Numbered from the stretch's first letter, positions 10,462-20,797 are shown. The stretch is 64,000 nucleotides of DNA from an uncultured Clostridia bacterium (GCA_948466345.1 CAOKAC010000008.1:29362-93361), one strand, 5' to 3'. Notes: generated by a model not told the origin, from the letters alone. Numbers and translations: made by a program.

Positions 10462-10517
10462 TTTGCGGGTGTAAATACGTTTTTTACATAATATTACAAG
10501 ATACGCGTGAAATCGTG

Positions 10518-11438
10518 TTAAAGTACAAATAGTCGAATAGGTTTGATGGCTGTTCCCCGATCTGCATATTCTCGAACTTCTCCCAGAGCAAAAAATATAT
10601 TCTTATGATAAAAACGGATCCGGGTACCTATAGAAAAATCCGTCTTTAATTTTTTTTGATAAAGCTCTGTTCCTCCCCGGATTAATTTTGCTTCAAAATC
10701 ATTTACATGTATCGCAGGGCAGTCTGCAAATAAGCTTTCACAGGGATATACCATAGAAATACGCTCTTTCATAGATGCATTTTCCAACTCTTCTATTGAA
10801 TAAGCCTGATCAAGGCCAAATAAACCGGAACGCGTGCGCCGCAGCGCAGCCATTACACCGCCGCATCCCAGTTTTTCACCTATATCTGCACACAAAGTAC
10901 GAATATAGGTTCCTTTGGAACAATGTACACGTAGCTTATATTCCTGATCATTGATTTTTTCTGCAGTCAGTGTATCGATATGTATAGGGCGGCTTTCCCG
11001 TTCAATTGTTTCTCCCTGCCGTGCCGCGTCCAACAATTTTCTTCCGCCAATCTTGATAGCGCTGTACATGGGTGGTATTTGCTGAATGTCCCCTATAAAA
11101 GAGCAAACAATTCCCTGCACTACCGCCTCATCTGGAATATTTTTGCTGGTAGAAAGGATTTCTCCGGTAATATCCTGGGTATCGGTGGTAATACCTAGAC
11201 GAAGGATTGCTTCATATTCCTTATCGCTGGATAAAAGAAATTCACTGGCCTTTACTGCGCGGCCCACAAGAACCGGTAATACACCAGTGGCAAGGGGGTC
11301 TAATGTTCCGGTATGGCCAACCCGCGGCGTATCGTATAATTTGCGCAAAATTTGCACAATTCTATGGCTGGTAACGCCAGCGTGTTTATCGATTACAATG
11401 ACGCCGGATACAAGATCTGGTTTATCTTTTCGTTTCAT
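10518..11438 (-). CDS. truB: tRNA pseudouridine-55 synthase TruB
   Basis: A 306-residue enzyme that makes pseudouridine at position 55 in the T loop of tRNAs. The catalytic aspartate is in GHTGTLDPLATGVL, and TYIRTLCADIGEKLGCGG matches the family. The N-terminus reads GVIVIDKHAGVTSH, with His where most TruB proteins have Pro in the KPxGxTSH motif. I chose MKRKDKPD at 11438, overlapping the end of nrnA by about 17 bp and implying translational coupling; an upstream start at 11486 lies deeper inside nrnA. It is the last gene of the operon before the terminator at 10439-10461. Confidence 0.92.
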   Translation of the reverse strand: MKRKDKPDLVSGVIVIDKHAGVTSHRIVQILRKLYDTPRVGHTGTLDPLATGVLPVLVGRAVKASEFLLSSDKEYEAILRLGITTDTQDITGEILSTSKNIPDEAVVQGIVCSFIGDIQQIPPMYSAIKIGGRKLLDAARQGETIERESRPIHIDTLTAEKINDQEYKLRVHCSKGTYIRTLCADIGEKLGCGGVMAALRRTRSGLFGLDQAYSIEELENASMKERISMVYPCESLFADCPAIHVNDFEAKLIRGGTELYQKKLKTDFSIGTRIRFYHKNIFFALGEVREYADRGTAIKPIRLFVL

Positions 11439-12492
11439 ATTTGTTTTCTTTCTGATAAGATTGCATTGCCGGCATAAATGCGGCAATCATTTTTTCAGCC
11501 GCTTCTTTACAATTTTCGGCTGTTATTGTAGCGCCGGCAGCACGTTTGTGACCACCGCCGCCAAAAGTGGATAAAATGGCCGCTACATCGATATCGCAGT
11601 TGGAGCGGGCAGAAATTTTAAAAGTACCTTTACTGGATTTATTTTCTTTGATTGCAAGTCCAACCAGGACTCCGGAAACACTTCTAGGAATATCCACCAT
11701 ACCGCCAAAATCAAAATCAGACAAGCCGTTCTCTTCGGGCAGAGAGGCAGAAACACAGGTATACGCCAGCTTTCCATCGCAGGCAAGCTGTAGGCGTTCT
11801 ATTACCAGTTTTTGTGCCTGCAGTTCCTCTATTGTGCGGCAGCCATGGAGACGGTGGGCAATGGCCGCTGTATCCTCGCCGTTTGGATCATTTTGAATGG
11901 TATTCAGAAGAACAGCGGCTATTTGAAAGGTCTCCGGTGTAGTATTGCTGTATTGAAAGGAGCCTGTGTCTGCAGAAATGGCTGCATAAATACAGCGGCA
12001 TATACCAGGATCTGGAGTGATTTTTTTTCTTTGTATCCACTCACTATAAATATGAAAAATTAATTCTCCTGTAGCGCTGGCTTTTGCGTTTAAATAATGT
12101 GGAGAAAACAGAGTGCAATTTTCATGGTGGTCAATGGATAAGGAAACGTGGTTTGCTAAAAAGGATAGTTGGCCTAGCTGCATGGGAGAGGCTACATCAA
12201 TGGTCCATATAACGTCAAAATCATTTTCCATATAGGGGGTGTATGCTAGGGAATCCTGCTGATGTAGCAAAAAATGCAGATAATCTGGGACGTCGGAGAT
12301 GCAGGCACAGCGGGCACAACCTCCTAATATGGTATAAAGTTTTTGCATGGCAAAAGCGGAGCCTACCGTATCTCCGTCTGGATTTACATGACAAAGAAGC
12401 AAGAGTTTTTTTTGCGCTGTGATATATTGTTCCATTAAATCACAGACGGCTGCAGCGTCCAGTTTCGAAAAAAAATCTGTTTTTGCCGTCAT
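11422..12492 (-). CDS. nrnA: NrnA-like DHH/DHHA1 phosphoesterase
   Basis: A 356-residue bifunctional nanoRNase/pAp phosphatase-type protein. Metal-binding motifs are HVNPDGDTVGS, the IDVAS aspartate region and SIDHHEN. The C-terminal DHHA1 substrate-binding motif is GGGGHKRAAGA. In Bacillus NrnA degrades 2-5 nt RNAs and 3'-phosphoadenosine 5'-phosphate. It lies between rbfA (4-bp overlap of stop and start) and truB, the usual rbfA-nrnA-truB ribosome/RNA-maturation order in Firmicutes, which supports the assignment. Confidence 0.93.
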   Translation of the reverse strand: MTAKTDFFSKLDAAAVCDLMEQYITAQKKLLLLCHVNPDGDTVGSAFAMQKLYTILGGCARCACISDVPDYLHFLLHQQDSLAYTPYMENDFDVIWTIDVASPMQLGQLSFLANHVSLSIDHHENCTLFSPHYLNAKASATGELIFHIYSEWIQRKKITPDPGICRCIYAAISADTGSFQYSNTTPETFQIAAVLLNTIQNDPNGEDTAAIAHRLHGCRTIEELQAQKLVIERLQLACDGKLAYTCVSASLPEENGLSDFDFGGMVDIPRSVSGVLVGLAIKENKSSKGTFKISARSNCDIDVAAILSTFGGGGHKRAAGATITAENCKEAAEKMIAAFMPAMQSYQKENKYETKR

Positions 12493-12878
12493 GCCTTTTC
12501 TTCCTCTTCCGTTTCCTCTATATCGTGAAATTCCAAATTATTAATTTTTGCTGCGATATCTACCCCACGGCGCAGCGAATCATCTAGAATAAAGGTAAGC
12601 TCTGGAGTAATACGCAGATTGAGCCGTTGAGCAAGTTGACTGCGGATAAAGCTGGCTGCACTTCGCAGTCCGGCGGACAATTCTTTTTTTTCTTCCAGGG
12701 TTGCATGATCAGACAAGGTGGAGTAAAATACTTTTGCATATTTAAAATCGGGTGTTACATCTACGGAAGTAACGGTAATAAATGCACCGGATACCCGCGG
12801 ATCCTTTACATCTCGCAGAATGTCGCATATTTCCTGACGGGCGGCGTCACCGACCCGGTGTTGTCTGTATTTTCCCAT
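12489..12878 (-). CDS. rbfA: Ribosome-binding factor A
   Basis: A 129-residue KH-type protein that binds the 30S subunit late in assembly and helps process the 16S 5' end. The sequence has the family pattern QHRVGDAARQEICDILRDVKDPRV and the motif TPDFKYAKVFYS, and ends in an acidic tail (DIEETEEEEKA). I prefer ATG 12878 (MGKYRQ) because GGAG lies 7 nt upstream; an alternative ATG at 12890 adds MEPH without a usable ribosome binding site. Its stop overlaps the nrnA start. Confidence 0.92.
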   Translation of the reverse strand: MGKYRQHRVGDAARQEICDILRDVKDPRVSGAFITVTSVDVTPDFKYAKVFYSTLSDHATLEEKKELSAGLRSAASFIRSQLAQRLNLRITPELTFILDDSLRRGVDIAAKINNLEFHDIEETEEEEKA

Positions 12879-12934
12879 ATGTGGCTCCATTCTCTCTGCA
12901 ATTGCAGATATATAAATTATTTATAGTTAGGTTG

Positions 12935-12955
12935 TCCTATATCAGTATAGCATAA
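12935..12955 (-). promoter_or_regulatory. Extended -10 promoter for rbfA-nrnA-truB
   Basis: The minus strand reads TTTATGCTATACT, an extended -10 element of the same wording as at the dnaA and queA promoters, about 60-70 bp upstream of rbfA. No good -35 box lies at the right distance, as is common for TG-extended promoters. Confidence 0.5.
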
Positions 12956-12970
12956 ACAGGACAAAAATGG

Positions 12971-13010
12971 AAGAGTGGGAAATGTTTCACGTGAAACATT
13001 TCCCACTCTT
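12971..13010. repeat. parS: 40-bp perfect palindrome containing parS
   Basis: The interval is a perfect 20+20 bp palindrome with no loop. Its central 16 bp (12983-12998) are exactly TGTTTCACGTGAAACA, the parS centromere sequence bound by ParB/Spo0J. The outer 12 bp on each side (AAGAGTGGGAAA...) extend the symmetry well beyond the normal parS. It lies just past the stop codon of cysS, the last gene of the run that begins with parA-parB, so it may double as that transcript's 3' hairpin. Confidence 0.9.
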
Positions 13011-13020
13011 AAACTAAAAT

Positions 13021-14436
13021 TTATTTTAATTTATAAATGGTTCCTTCAGCGGTATCTTCTAAAATAACACCTTGCTCTAACAATGCGGCGCGAATTGCAT
13101 CCGCTTTTGCAAAATCCTTTTCTTTCTTTGCCGCTGCACGCAAAGCAATTTGTTCCTCAATTTCGGAAATCCACGCAGGATCTGCATTCTGCATGGCATC
13201 TGTCTCTCGAATCTTTGCAGCGCCCTCCAACAAATTCAAAGAAAGTACCTGATCAAAATTTTCAATCAGTGCAAGCTTGGTTCCATCGCTAATATCTGCC
13301 TTCAACACATCGTATAAAGCTGTAATTCCAAGGGCTGTGTTTAAATCGTTATCCATAGCCTCCCGAAAAGTATTTTTAAAAGAAACCAGCTTTTCTTCTT
13401 CTGCAGATCCCTCCTGCAGCTTTGCAATATTACGTAAAAGCTTATCATAGGCGGTAGCGGCGTTGTCCAAATTTTCCCAGGTGAAAATCAAAGATTTCCG
13501 GTAGTGAGACTGAAGACAGAAAAAGCGATAGGCCATAGGATCATATCCCTTTTCTTCTAAAAGGGATACAGTGAGAAATTCTCCGCTGGATTTGCTCATT
13601 TTTCCGCTGTTGGTATTGAGATGCAGTACATGAAACCAGTATTTGCACCATTCATGGCCTATATACGCTTCACTTTGTGCAATTTCGTTGGTATGGTGGG
13701 GAAAAATATTATCTACGCCGCCGCAGTGAATATCCAGGTATTCGCCCAAATGCTTCATAGAAATGCAGGAACATTCAATATGCCATCCAGGATAACCTAG
13801 GCCCCATGGACTGTTCCATTTCAGCTCCTGATCGTCAAATTTGGATTTGGTAAACCAAAGCACAAAATCGGCTTTGTTTTTCTTATTATCGTCCTTTTCT
13901 ACCCCTTCCCGGACACCTTCCTGCAGATCCTCTTCCTGAAAGTTATGAAAAGCATTATATTGGGCAATGGTAGAAGTATCAAAATACACGTTACCGCCAG
14001 CGATATAAGCATGACCGTCTGCCAACAGTTTTTTTATGACTTTAATAAATTCGCCAACGCATTTTGTCGCAGGTTCTACTACGTCTGGCCGGCGAATATT
14101 CAGCTTTTTGCAATCGGAAAAGAAAGCATCCGTATAATACTGAGCGATTTCCAAAACGGTTTTCTTCTCTCGCTTTGCTCCCTTAAGCATTTTATCCTCG
14201 CCGGTATCGGCATCGCTGGTAAGATGCCCCACATCGGTAATGTTCATTACCCGCTTTACATCCAGCCCGCTGTATCGGAAATATTTTTCCAGCACGTCCT
14301 CCATAATATAAGTACGTAAATTTCCGATATGGGCATAGTGGTATACAGTAGGACCGCAGGTATACATGGACACTTTGCCGGCCTCTCTGGGAATAAACGC
14401 TTCCTTTTCACGGGTAAGTGTATTATAAAGCTTCAT
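13021..14436 (-). CDS. cysS: Cysteinyl-tRNA synthetase
   Basis: A 471-residue class I aminoacyl-tRNA synthetase that charges tRNA-Cys. The zinc-binding and signature regions are present: YTCGPTVYHYAHIGNLRTY (HIGH motif as AHIGN), GWHIECS with downstream HCGGVDNIFPHHTNE, and KMSKS in GKMSKSSGEFL. Length is normal. Its start codon overlaps the stop of the CPBP gene by 4 bp (ATGA type). It follows cysE closely, so cysteine synthesis and charging sit in the same operon; no T-box leader is visible. Confidence 0.95.
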   Translation of the reverse strand: MKLYNTLTREKEAFIPREAGKVSMYTCGPTVYHYAHIGNLRTYIMEDVLEKYFRYSGLDVKRVMNITDVGHLTSDADTGEDKMLKGAKREKKTVLEIAQYYTDAFFSDCKKLNIRRPDVVEPATKCVGEFIKVIKKLLADGHAYIAGGNVYFDTSTIAQYNAFHNFQEEDLQEGVREGVEKDDNKKNKADFVLWFTKSKFDDQELKWNSPWGLGYPGWHIECSCISMKHLGEYLDIHCGGVDNIFPHHTNEIAQSEAYIGHEWCKYWFHVLHLNTNSGKMSKSSGEFLTVSLLEEKGYDPMAYRFFCLQSHYRKSLIFTWENLDNAATAYDKLLRNIAKLQEGSAEEEKLVSFKNTFREAMDNDLNTALGITALYDVLKADISDGTKLALIENFDQVLSLNLLEGAAKIRETDAMQNADPAWISEIEEQIALRAAAKKEKDFAKADAIRAALLEQGVILEDTAEGTIYKLK

Positions 14437-15362
14437 ATAGGATTCCTTTCCGATTTTGTGGATAGAAAGTATATTGCAAAAAGAACAATAGAAATTGAAA
14501 TAAAATAAAGGGCAAAAATAAGAATATCTGCGTGAAGATATTGAAACAAAAAGCTGCAGCCGTTAAAGGCCATATGGAAGAAAAGGGAAGGCAAAATAGA
14601 TTGATATTTTTCAAAGAGAAGCGCCATAAGAAATCCGGTCAGAAAGGCATAGAAAAACTGCATCAAGTCCATATGGGCCGCTCCAAAAATCAGAGCAGAC
14701 AACAGCTGTGCCGCCAGCACAGGCATTCCTTTGCGAAGACGTGTGTAGATAAGCCCACGAAAAACAACTTCCTCCAAAATGGGAACAAACAGAGACAAAT
14801 ACAGAACTTCCAGTATAAAGCTTCCACCGCCAAAGGTAAGAGAATAAAAATCTCCCGACTGCGTGCCTGATTCGGCTAAATAAGGGAAGACAAGGGAAAG
14901 CAAAAAGATTGAGACAGTCACAACAACCTGTGCCGCCGCTCCTAAAACAAAAGAACCAGCCGCCGGTGTAAGAGGCATTTTTGTAAGACAAATTTCTCGT
15001 TCAAAGCGTTTTCCCCGAAAGGTATAAAAGAGCGTATAAAGCAAGATCAGCAGTAAAACGCAGCCAATGCACACTGGGGCATAGTATTTTGGAAACACGT
15101 CCCAATATGCATTATAAAAAGCGGTATCGCTGAAGTAAGCGGAGGAAGGAAGACTTTCCCGTATTATATATATATACAGCATATTGATTCCTGTTTGTAC
15201 AAGAAACATCACACCCCAAATTAAGACGGCATATAAAAGGGAAAGAAAAAATCGGACGGAAGGAGACGGCGCGCGAGTGGGCTGCGGCGCGCCGCAACAA
15301 GCGCAAAACCGGTCTTTAGCCCGCAATCCTCCTCTGCCGCAAAAATCACAAGTGTATCGCAA
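14433..15362 (-). CDS. CPBP-family membrane protease with N-terminal zinc ribbon
   Basis: A 309-residue polytopic membrane protein. An N-terminal zinc ribbon CDFCG...CACCG (about residues 5-24) precedes six to eight hydrophobic segments. The CPBP (CAAX protease/bacteriocin-processing, Abi) motifs are EEVVFRGLIYTRLRK and FGAAHM, the glutamate/arginine and histidine sites of this intramembrane metalloprotease family. I chose the TTG start at 15360-15362 because GGAGG lies 8 nt upstream; a longer frame overlaps cysE. The substrate is unknown. Confidence 0.82.
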   Translation of the reverse strand: MRYTCDFCGRGGLRAKDRFCACCGAPQPTRAPSPSVRFFLSLLYAVLIWGVMFLVQTGINMLYIYIIRESLPSSAYFSDTAFYNAYWDVFPKYYAPVCIGCVLLLILLYTLFYTFRGKRFEREICLTKMPLTPAAGSFVLGAAAQVVVTVSIFLLSLVFPYLAESGTQSGDFYSLTFGGGSFILEVLYLSLFVPILEEVVFRGLIYTRLRKGMPVLAAQLLSALIFGAAHMDLMQFFYAFLTGFLMALLFEKYQSILPSLFFHMAFNGCSFLFQYLHADILIFALYFISISIVLFAIYFLSTKSERNPI

Positions 15363-15384
15363 TATTTTTCCCTCCCTGTTTATA

Positions 15385-16104
15385 TTACTTCTTTTCCAAT
15401 TGTGCCAGACGCTTTTCCAAGGTCTGCAGGCTATGACGTACAGCGCACAGCTCTTGGGCCATGGGATCAGGAATATGCACCTGATCCAGATCGATGGGAT
15501 CCACCTTATTTCCGCCTTTGCGTACAATATGCGCAGGAATACCTACAGCGGTACAATTTTCCGGAACAGGTCCCAACACCACGGCGCCGGCTGCAATTTT
15601 TGCTCCGTCTCCAACGGTGAAGTTGCCCAGAACTTTGGCGCCTGCACCGACCATTACGTTGTTGCCCAATGTTGGATGCCGTTTTCCGCACTCCTTCCCG
15701 GTACCGCCCAATGTGACGCCTTGATATAAGGTACAGTTGTCCCCTATAATGGTAGTTTCTCCAATGACTACGCCGCTGCCGTGGTCTATAAAAAGCCCAT
15801 GGCCGATGGTTGCGCCGGGGTGAATCTCAATACCGGTAAAAAAACGTGCAGTTTGGGATACGAAGCGAGCGGCAGTATATTGTTTTTTCTGATACAAACA
15901 ATTTGCTGCCCTATATGCCAGCAACGCATGAAAACCGGAATAAAGCAGGGCGGCCTCCGCCCTGCTTTTCACGGCGGGGTCTCGGTCACAGATGGCGTCT
16001 ATATCTCGCCGTGCCTCCCGGACAAAGGAGCGAACGCAGCGGCCTGCGTGTCCGAAAGACCGGTCCCACGCTTTTTTATTGATAGTAATGGTTATTTTAC
16101 CCAT
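15385..16104 (-). CDS. cysE: Serine O-acetyltransferase
   Basis: A 239-residue enzyme that acetylates serine with acetyl-CoA, the first step of cysteine synthesis. The C-terminal left-handed beta-helix of hexapeptide repeats is clear (IEIHPGATIGHGLFIDHGSG, then VVIGETTIIGDNCTLYQGVT), with the catalytic His/Asp region and the GGTGKECGKRHPTLG loop. I chose ATG 16104 (MGKITITI) because GGAG stands 6 nt upstream; a TTG at 16116 is the alternative. It is followed by the CPBP gene and cysS, which places cysteine supply next to Cys-tRNA synthesis. Confidence 0.93.
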   Translation of the reverse strand: MGKITITINKKAWDRSFGHAGRCVRSFVREARRDIDAICDRDPAVKSRAEAALLYSGFHALLAYRAANCLYQKKQYTAARFVSQTARFFTGIEIHPGATIGHGLFIDHGSGVVIGETTIIGDNCTLYQGVTLGGTGKECGKRHPTLGNNVMVGAGAKVLGNFTVGDGAKIAAGAVVLGPVPENCTAVGIPAHIVRKGGNKVDPIDLDQVHIPDPMAQELCAVRHSLQTLEKRLAQLEKK

Positions 16105-16155
16105 ATACGACTCCAAATTTCATTTTAATCCAGTATATGCAAAGAATAGAGAGCC

Positions 16156-17028
16156 TCATTCCTTTGGCGTGCTTATATCTCCTGCGGGATTATCAACCCG
16201 AACGATGAGTCCGTCTTCAAAATATCCGGTATAGGTTCTGCCGTCCGGCCAGGTATAAGTGCCCTTCCCCCACAGCGTATTATTTTGAAACTGCCCGGTA
16301 TAGGTTTCTCCGTTGGCCCAGGTGTACTTTCCATCACCCCACCGCTGATCGGCGCGAAATTCTCCTTCGTATACGCTGCCGTCGGCATAGGTGTATACGC
16401 CGTGCCCTTCCTTTGCACCCTTTGCGTAAGCACCTGTATAGGAGGCTCCATCCGCCATAGTATGGGTGCCTTCTCCATCTTTCAAGTCATTTTTAAAGGT
16501 ACCGGTATACGTGCTTCCATCCGCCCAGGTGTAGGTTCCCTGTCCGGATTTGTTTCCATTTTCATATTCCCCTTCGTATACGTCTCCGTTGGAGTAAGTG
16601 CATTTTCCATGGCCGTGCTGCCGGTCTTCGTAAAAGGACCCTTCATACACATCTCCATTTTCTCGGGTCAGCTTGCCGTCTCCGTGTTTGACCAGATGCT
16701 TTACTTCCCCTTCGTATACATCTCCATTGGAATATTCCAATGTACCGTCTTCCCCGTTATAGGTAGCGGTAAGGCCCTTTACCGCGTCATCGCCGCCATA
16801 AGAGATACGACCAGCAGCGGGCATGCCGTCCCCGGTTAAAATACCCACAAAGGATACGGAAAAGCCGGTTTCAAAGCGGTATTTTACATAACGGATGCCA
16901 AAAAGATATAAAACACCAAGAATCAAAGCGGCGCTAATAATAATGGATACGCCGATAATAATAAAATTGGTGCGGGCTTGAAAACCCGTTTTCATTTTGC
17001 GTTTTGTTTCTTTAGATTGAGCAGCCAT
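16156..17028 (-). CDS. Membrane-anchored MORN-repeat protein
   Basis: A 290-residue protein with a basic N-terminus, one transmembrane helix (about residues 22-46) and then eight consecutive MORN repeats of about 23 residues, each with the pattern NGDxYEGxFxxGxxxGxGxYxxxDG (GDVYEGEYENGNKSGQGTYT is one). MORN repeats form an elongated beta sheet that often binds membranes or proteins. The repeat domain is predicted to be outside the cell. It follows the membrane protein at 17052 by 23 bp and so belongs to the parAB-serS-cysE run. Function unknown. Confidence 0.8.
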   Translation of the reverse strand: MAAQSKETKRKMKTGFQARTNFIIIGVSIIISAALILGVLYLFGIRYVKYRFETGFSVSFVGILTGDGMPAAGRISYGGDDAVKGLTATYNGEDGTLEYSNGDVYEGEVKHLVKHGDGKLTRENGDVYEGSFYEDRQHGHGKCTYSNGDVYEGEYENGNKSGQGTYTWADGSTYTGTFKNDLKDGEGTHTMADGASYTGAYAKGAKEGHGVYTYADGSVYEGEFRADQRWGDGKYTWANGETYTGQFQNNTLWGKGTYTWPDGRTYTGYFEDGLIVRVDNPAGDISTPKE

Positions 17029-17051
17029 GACGGCCTCCTTTTACACCGGTT

Positions 17052-17633
17052 TTACAGGTCCTTCCAGGCAGAAATCATATTGTCCGTCATCTCTAACAGT
17101 TCCGGAATAAAAATTGTAGCTAGGATGGCGATGACAAGCAGCAGAATACCGCCCACTAGGATGAAAGCAGGAGAGCTTCCCTTTTTTGTATAGCGGACCT
17201 GCGCGTGGTATTTTTTCTCTTCCAGAACATACAGCCGCGCACGGTCTATATCTAGCTTAGGCTTTTTCTCTGCCGATCCGGTAAAAAAGCGACGAAGCGT
17301 GCGGCTCCATTTTTTCCCAGGCTTTGCAGGGATTAGACATTGGTCCCTATTTGCAACGGCAATGCATTTGCGAAGTACCTTCCTGTCCTGGAGAGCACGT
17401 CGGCGGCCCCATTTAGAAGAAAGCCCTAGCTCCTCCAGCGTTTTTGCACGCTCCGGAGACAGACCTTCCGTATCAAGAAGGGCACGCACCACACCGCCCA
17501 AATACCGCTTGTTATATATGGAAAGGATTCCGCCCACAAGCATACCGGCGCAAAGACCCCAAATAATTACGGCAAGGGACATGGTAGAGTTTTTAAAAGA
17601 AAAGTTGATATATAATAATACATCCGGCAGCAT
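17052..17633 (-). CDS. Two-TM protein of unknown function
   Basis: A 193-residue protein with a hydrophobic segment near the N-terminus (SLAVIIWGLCAGMLVGGILS) and a second one near the C-terminus (AFILVGGILLLVIAILATIF), separated by a basic cytoplasmic-looking region with RRRALQDRKVLRKC and a KKPKLDIDRARLYVLEEKKY stretch. The start at 17633 (MLPDVLLY) is fixed by AAGGAGG eight nt upstream. I do not recognise the family. Its place between serS and the MORN protein, in the same direction and close together, suggests a shared operon and possibly a joint envelope role. Confidence 0.7.
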   Translation of the reverse strand: MLPDVLLYINFSFKNSTMSLAVIIWGLCAGMLVGGILSIYNKRYLGGVVRALLDTEGLSPERAKTLEELGLSSKWGRRRALQDRKVLRKCIAVANRDQCLIPAKPGKKWSRTLRRFFTGSAEKKPKLDIDRARLYVLEEKKYHAQVRYTKKGSSPAFILVGGILLLVIAILATIFIPELLEMTDNMISAWKDL

Positions 17634-17704
17634 AGGAATTCCCTCCTTGATCATTGGGATGAACATATGCGGAAGACCAATTTACATAGTCTCCGTACAA
17701 ACGA

Positions 17705-18991
<1,287 letters not shown>

Positions 18992-19018
18992 AGGTGCAAC
19001 TCCTCATTCAATATATGT

Positions 19019-19888
19019 TTATTCTTCCGTAATTTTCTTACCGCATACGATTTCCAAAAGGGACTCCAAATCGTTTTCGTCGGTATATTCAATAGAAATG
19101 GTTTTTCTGGAGCCTTTTGGCGAAATACGGCACCAGCGGCCGGTAAGTCCGGTTACCTTATGTTCCAGATCCGAAACATAGTTTACCTGCACACCCTCTT
19201 CTTTTTTGTGAGAGGAGGGGCGTTTATTCTGGGCTTTTACCGCTGCTTCCGTTTCCCGGACAGAGAGATTGCGGGCCACGACTCGCTGCGCCAGGGCTTC
19301 AATACTTGTTTTGTCCCGCAGTCCTAGAAGTGCGCGGCAGTGCCCGGCAGTAAGCCGTCCGTCCTGCAGCATAGCGGCGATACATTCCGGCAGGTCTAAA
19401 AGGCGCAGGGAGTTTGCAATGGCGCTGCGGGATTTTCCAAGCCGTCCGGCTACCTCTTCTTGGGTGAGATCAAACTGAGCCAGCAGTGTTTGATACGCCT
19501 GTGCTTCTTCATAAGGATTCAGATCCTCTCGCTGCAGGTTTTCGATCAGTGCCAGCTGGGCGGTACGTAAATCGTCTGCCTCTAAAATCAAGGCGGGAAT
19601 TTCCGTCAGTCCTGCCAGCTTGGACGCCCGCCACCGGCGTTCGCCTGCGATAATCTGATACAGACCATTTTGCCCTTCCCGTACCAAAATCGGTTGGAGC
19701 ACCCCGTTTGCCGCGATAGAATCAGCCAGCTGGGATAGGGCTTGGGGATCGAAATGCTGTCTTGGCTGATCGCTTTTTGGCTCTACCTGGGAAAGGCGCA
19801 GCGCCACGACGCTGTCCTGTGAGGGAGCAGGGGTGTTGTCGGAAAAGATCATATCGAGTCCTCTGCCGAGGGCAGGTTTTTTTGCCAT
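19019..19888 (-). CDS. parB: Chromosome partitioning protein ParB (Spo0J)
   Basis: A 289-residue CTP-dependent DNA clamp that loads at parS and spreads. The N-terminal CTP-binding ParB/sulfiredoxin fold has IIAGERRWRASKLAGLTEIP and IENLQREDLNPYEEAQAY. The helix-turn-helix (LTQEEVAGRLGKSRSAIANS) reads parS. The C-terminal dimerisation region is present. The N-terminal MAKKPALGRGLDMIF resembles the GRGL motif that stimulates the ParA ATPase. Its likely target is the exact parS at 12983-12998, six kb away at the end of the same gene run. The start codon lies 76 bp downstream of the parA stop. Confidence 0.95.
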   Translation of the reverse strand: MAKKPALGRGLDMIFSDNTPAPSQDSVVALRLSQVEPKSDQPRQHFDPQALSQLADSIAANGVLQPILVREGQNGLYQIIAGERRWRASKLAGLTEIPALILEADDLRTAQLALIENLQREDLNPYEEAQAYQTLLAQFDLTQEEVAGRLGKSRSAIANSLRLLDLPECIAAMLQDGRLTAGHCRALLGLRDKTSIEALAQRVVARNLSVRETEAAVKAQNKRPSSHKKEEGVQVNYVSDLEHKVTGLTGRWCRISPKGSRKTISIEYTDENDLESLLEIVCGKKITEE

Positions 19889-19964
19889 ATCTTTACTCCA
19901 TTCTGCCGCCGGCCGGCGGCATCGTTCGGGGAAAAATCTCTCTTATGTGAACGAAGCGCAGTTT

Positions 19965-20735
19965 TTATAAAACGCGCCCCACGAGTTCCTTGGCGATTTC
20001 CATATAGGCAAGAGATCCCTTGGAATATTTGTCATGATAGAAAATCGGCTGTCCAAAGCTGGGGGCTTCAGAAAGTTTCACATTGCGTACCACGGGGGTT
20101 TTAAACAGCTTGTCCGCATAGTAACGCTTCAGCTCTGCCAGTACCTGGGTAGAAAGATTCAGGCGCCCGTTGTACATAGTGATGAGGATACCGGTGATGG
20201 AAAGAGCGGGATTGTACAACTGCTTCACTTTTTTGATGGAAATCATCAATTGGGAAAGGCCTTCCAGCGAATAATATTCGCATTGCATCGGAATAACCAC
20301 ACCGTGAGAGCAGGACAGAGCGTTTACGGTAAGCATACCTAAAGAGGGGGGGCAATCGGTAAAAACAAAGTCGAAATCCTCTCGAACGGCGGAGAGAACG
20401 CTGCGCAGGGAATACTCTCGTTTTTCCCGGTCCAGCAGTTCAATTTCCGCTCCCGCCAGATCCATAGTAGCAGGAAGAAGCCAAAGTCCGTCGAATCGGG
20501 TTGGGACAACGGCAGCTGCCGGGGCGCAGCCGCCCAGGAGGGCATCATACATAGAATAGCGCAGGGATTTTTTGTTTTGGCCTACGCCGCTGGTAGCGTT
20601 CCCCTGTGGATCCAAGTCTGCAAGGAGCACACGAAAACCGAGGCTTGCGACGCAGGCGGCTATATTCACAGCGGAAGTGGTTTTGCCCACACCGCCCTTT
20701 TGATTTGCAAATGAGATAATAACAGGTTCGCCCAC
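19965..20735 (-). CDS. parA: Chromosome partitioning ATPase ParA (Soj)
   Basis: A 256-residue deviant-Walker ATPase that binds DNA nonspecifically in its ATP form and moves ParB-parS complexes; in Firmicutes it also acts on DnaA. The P-loop is KGGVGKTTSAVNIA and the Walker B-type strand is FDFVFTDCPPSLGML. The start is a GTG at 20735 with GGAGG seven nt upstream. A near-consensus promoter is at 20769-20797. It is the first gene of the run ending at parS. Confidence 0.95.
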   Translation of the reverse strand: MGEPVIISFANQKGGVGKTTSAVNIAACVASLGFRVLLADLDPQGNATSGVGQNKKSLRYSMYDALLGGCAPAAAVVPTRFDGLWLLPATMDLAGAEIELLDREKREYSLRSVLSAVREDFDFVFTDCPPSLGMLTVNALSCSHGVVIPMQCEYYSLEGLSQLMISIKKVKQLYNPALSITGILITMYNGRLNLSTQVLAELKRYYADKLFKTPVVRNVKLSEAPSFGQPIFYHDKYSKGSLAYMEIAKELVGRVL

Positions 20736-20768
20736 TACACATCCTCCGTATATAAATTCATACCTTAT

Positions 20769-20797
20769 ATTATAAGGCTACCGGGGATTTTTGTCAA
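20769..20797 (-). promoter_or_regulatory. parA operon promoter
   Basis: On the minus strand TTGACA (20797-20792) and TATAAT (20774-20769) match both consensus hexamers exactly with a 17-bp spacer. A strong sigma-A promoter driving parA-parB and probably the genes behind them. Confidence 0.88.

Noticed and set aside
18992..19018. T-box leader for serS (or for cysS/cysE)
   Set aside because: Only 27 bp separate serS from parB, and the gaps before cysE and cysS are also too short; no T-box sequence seen.
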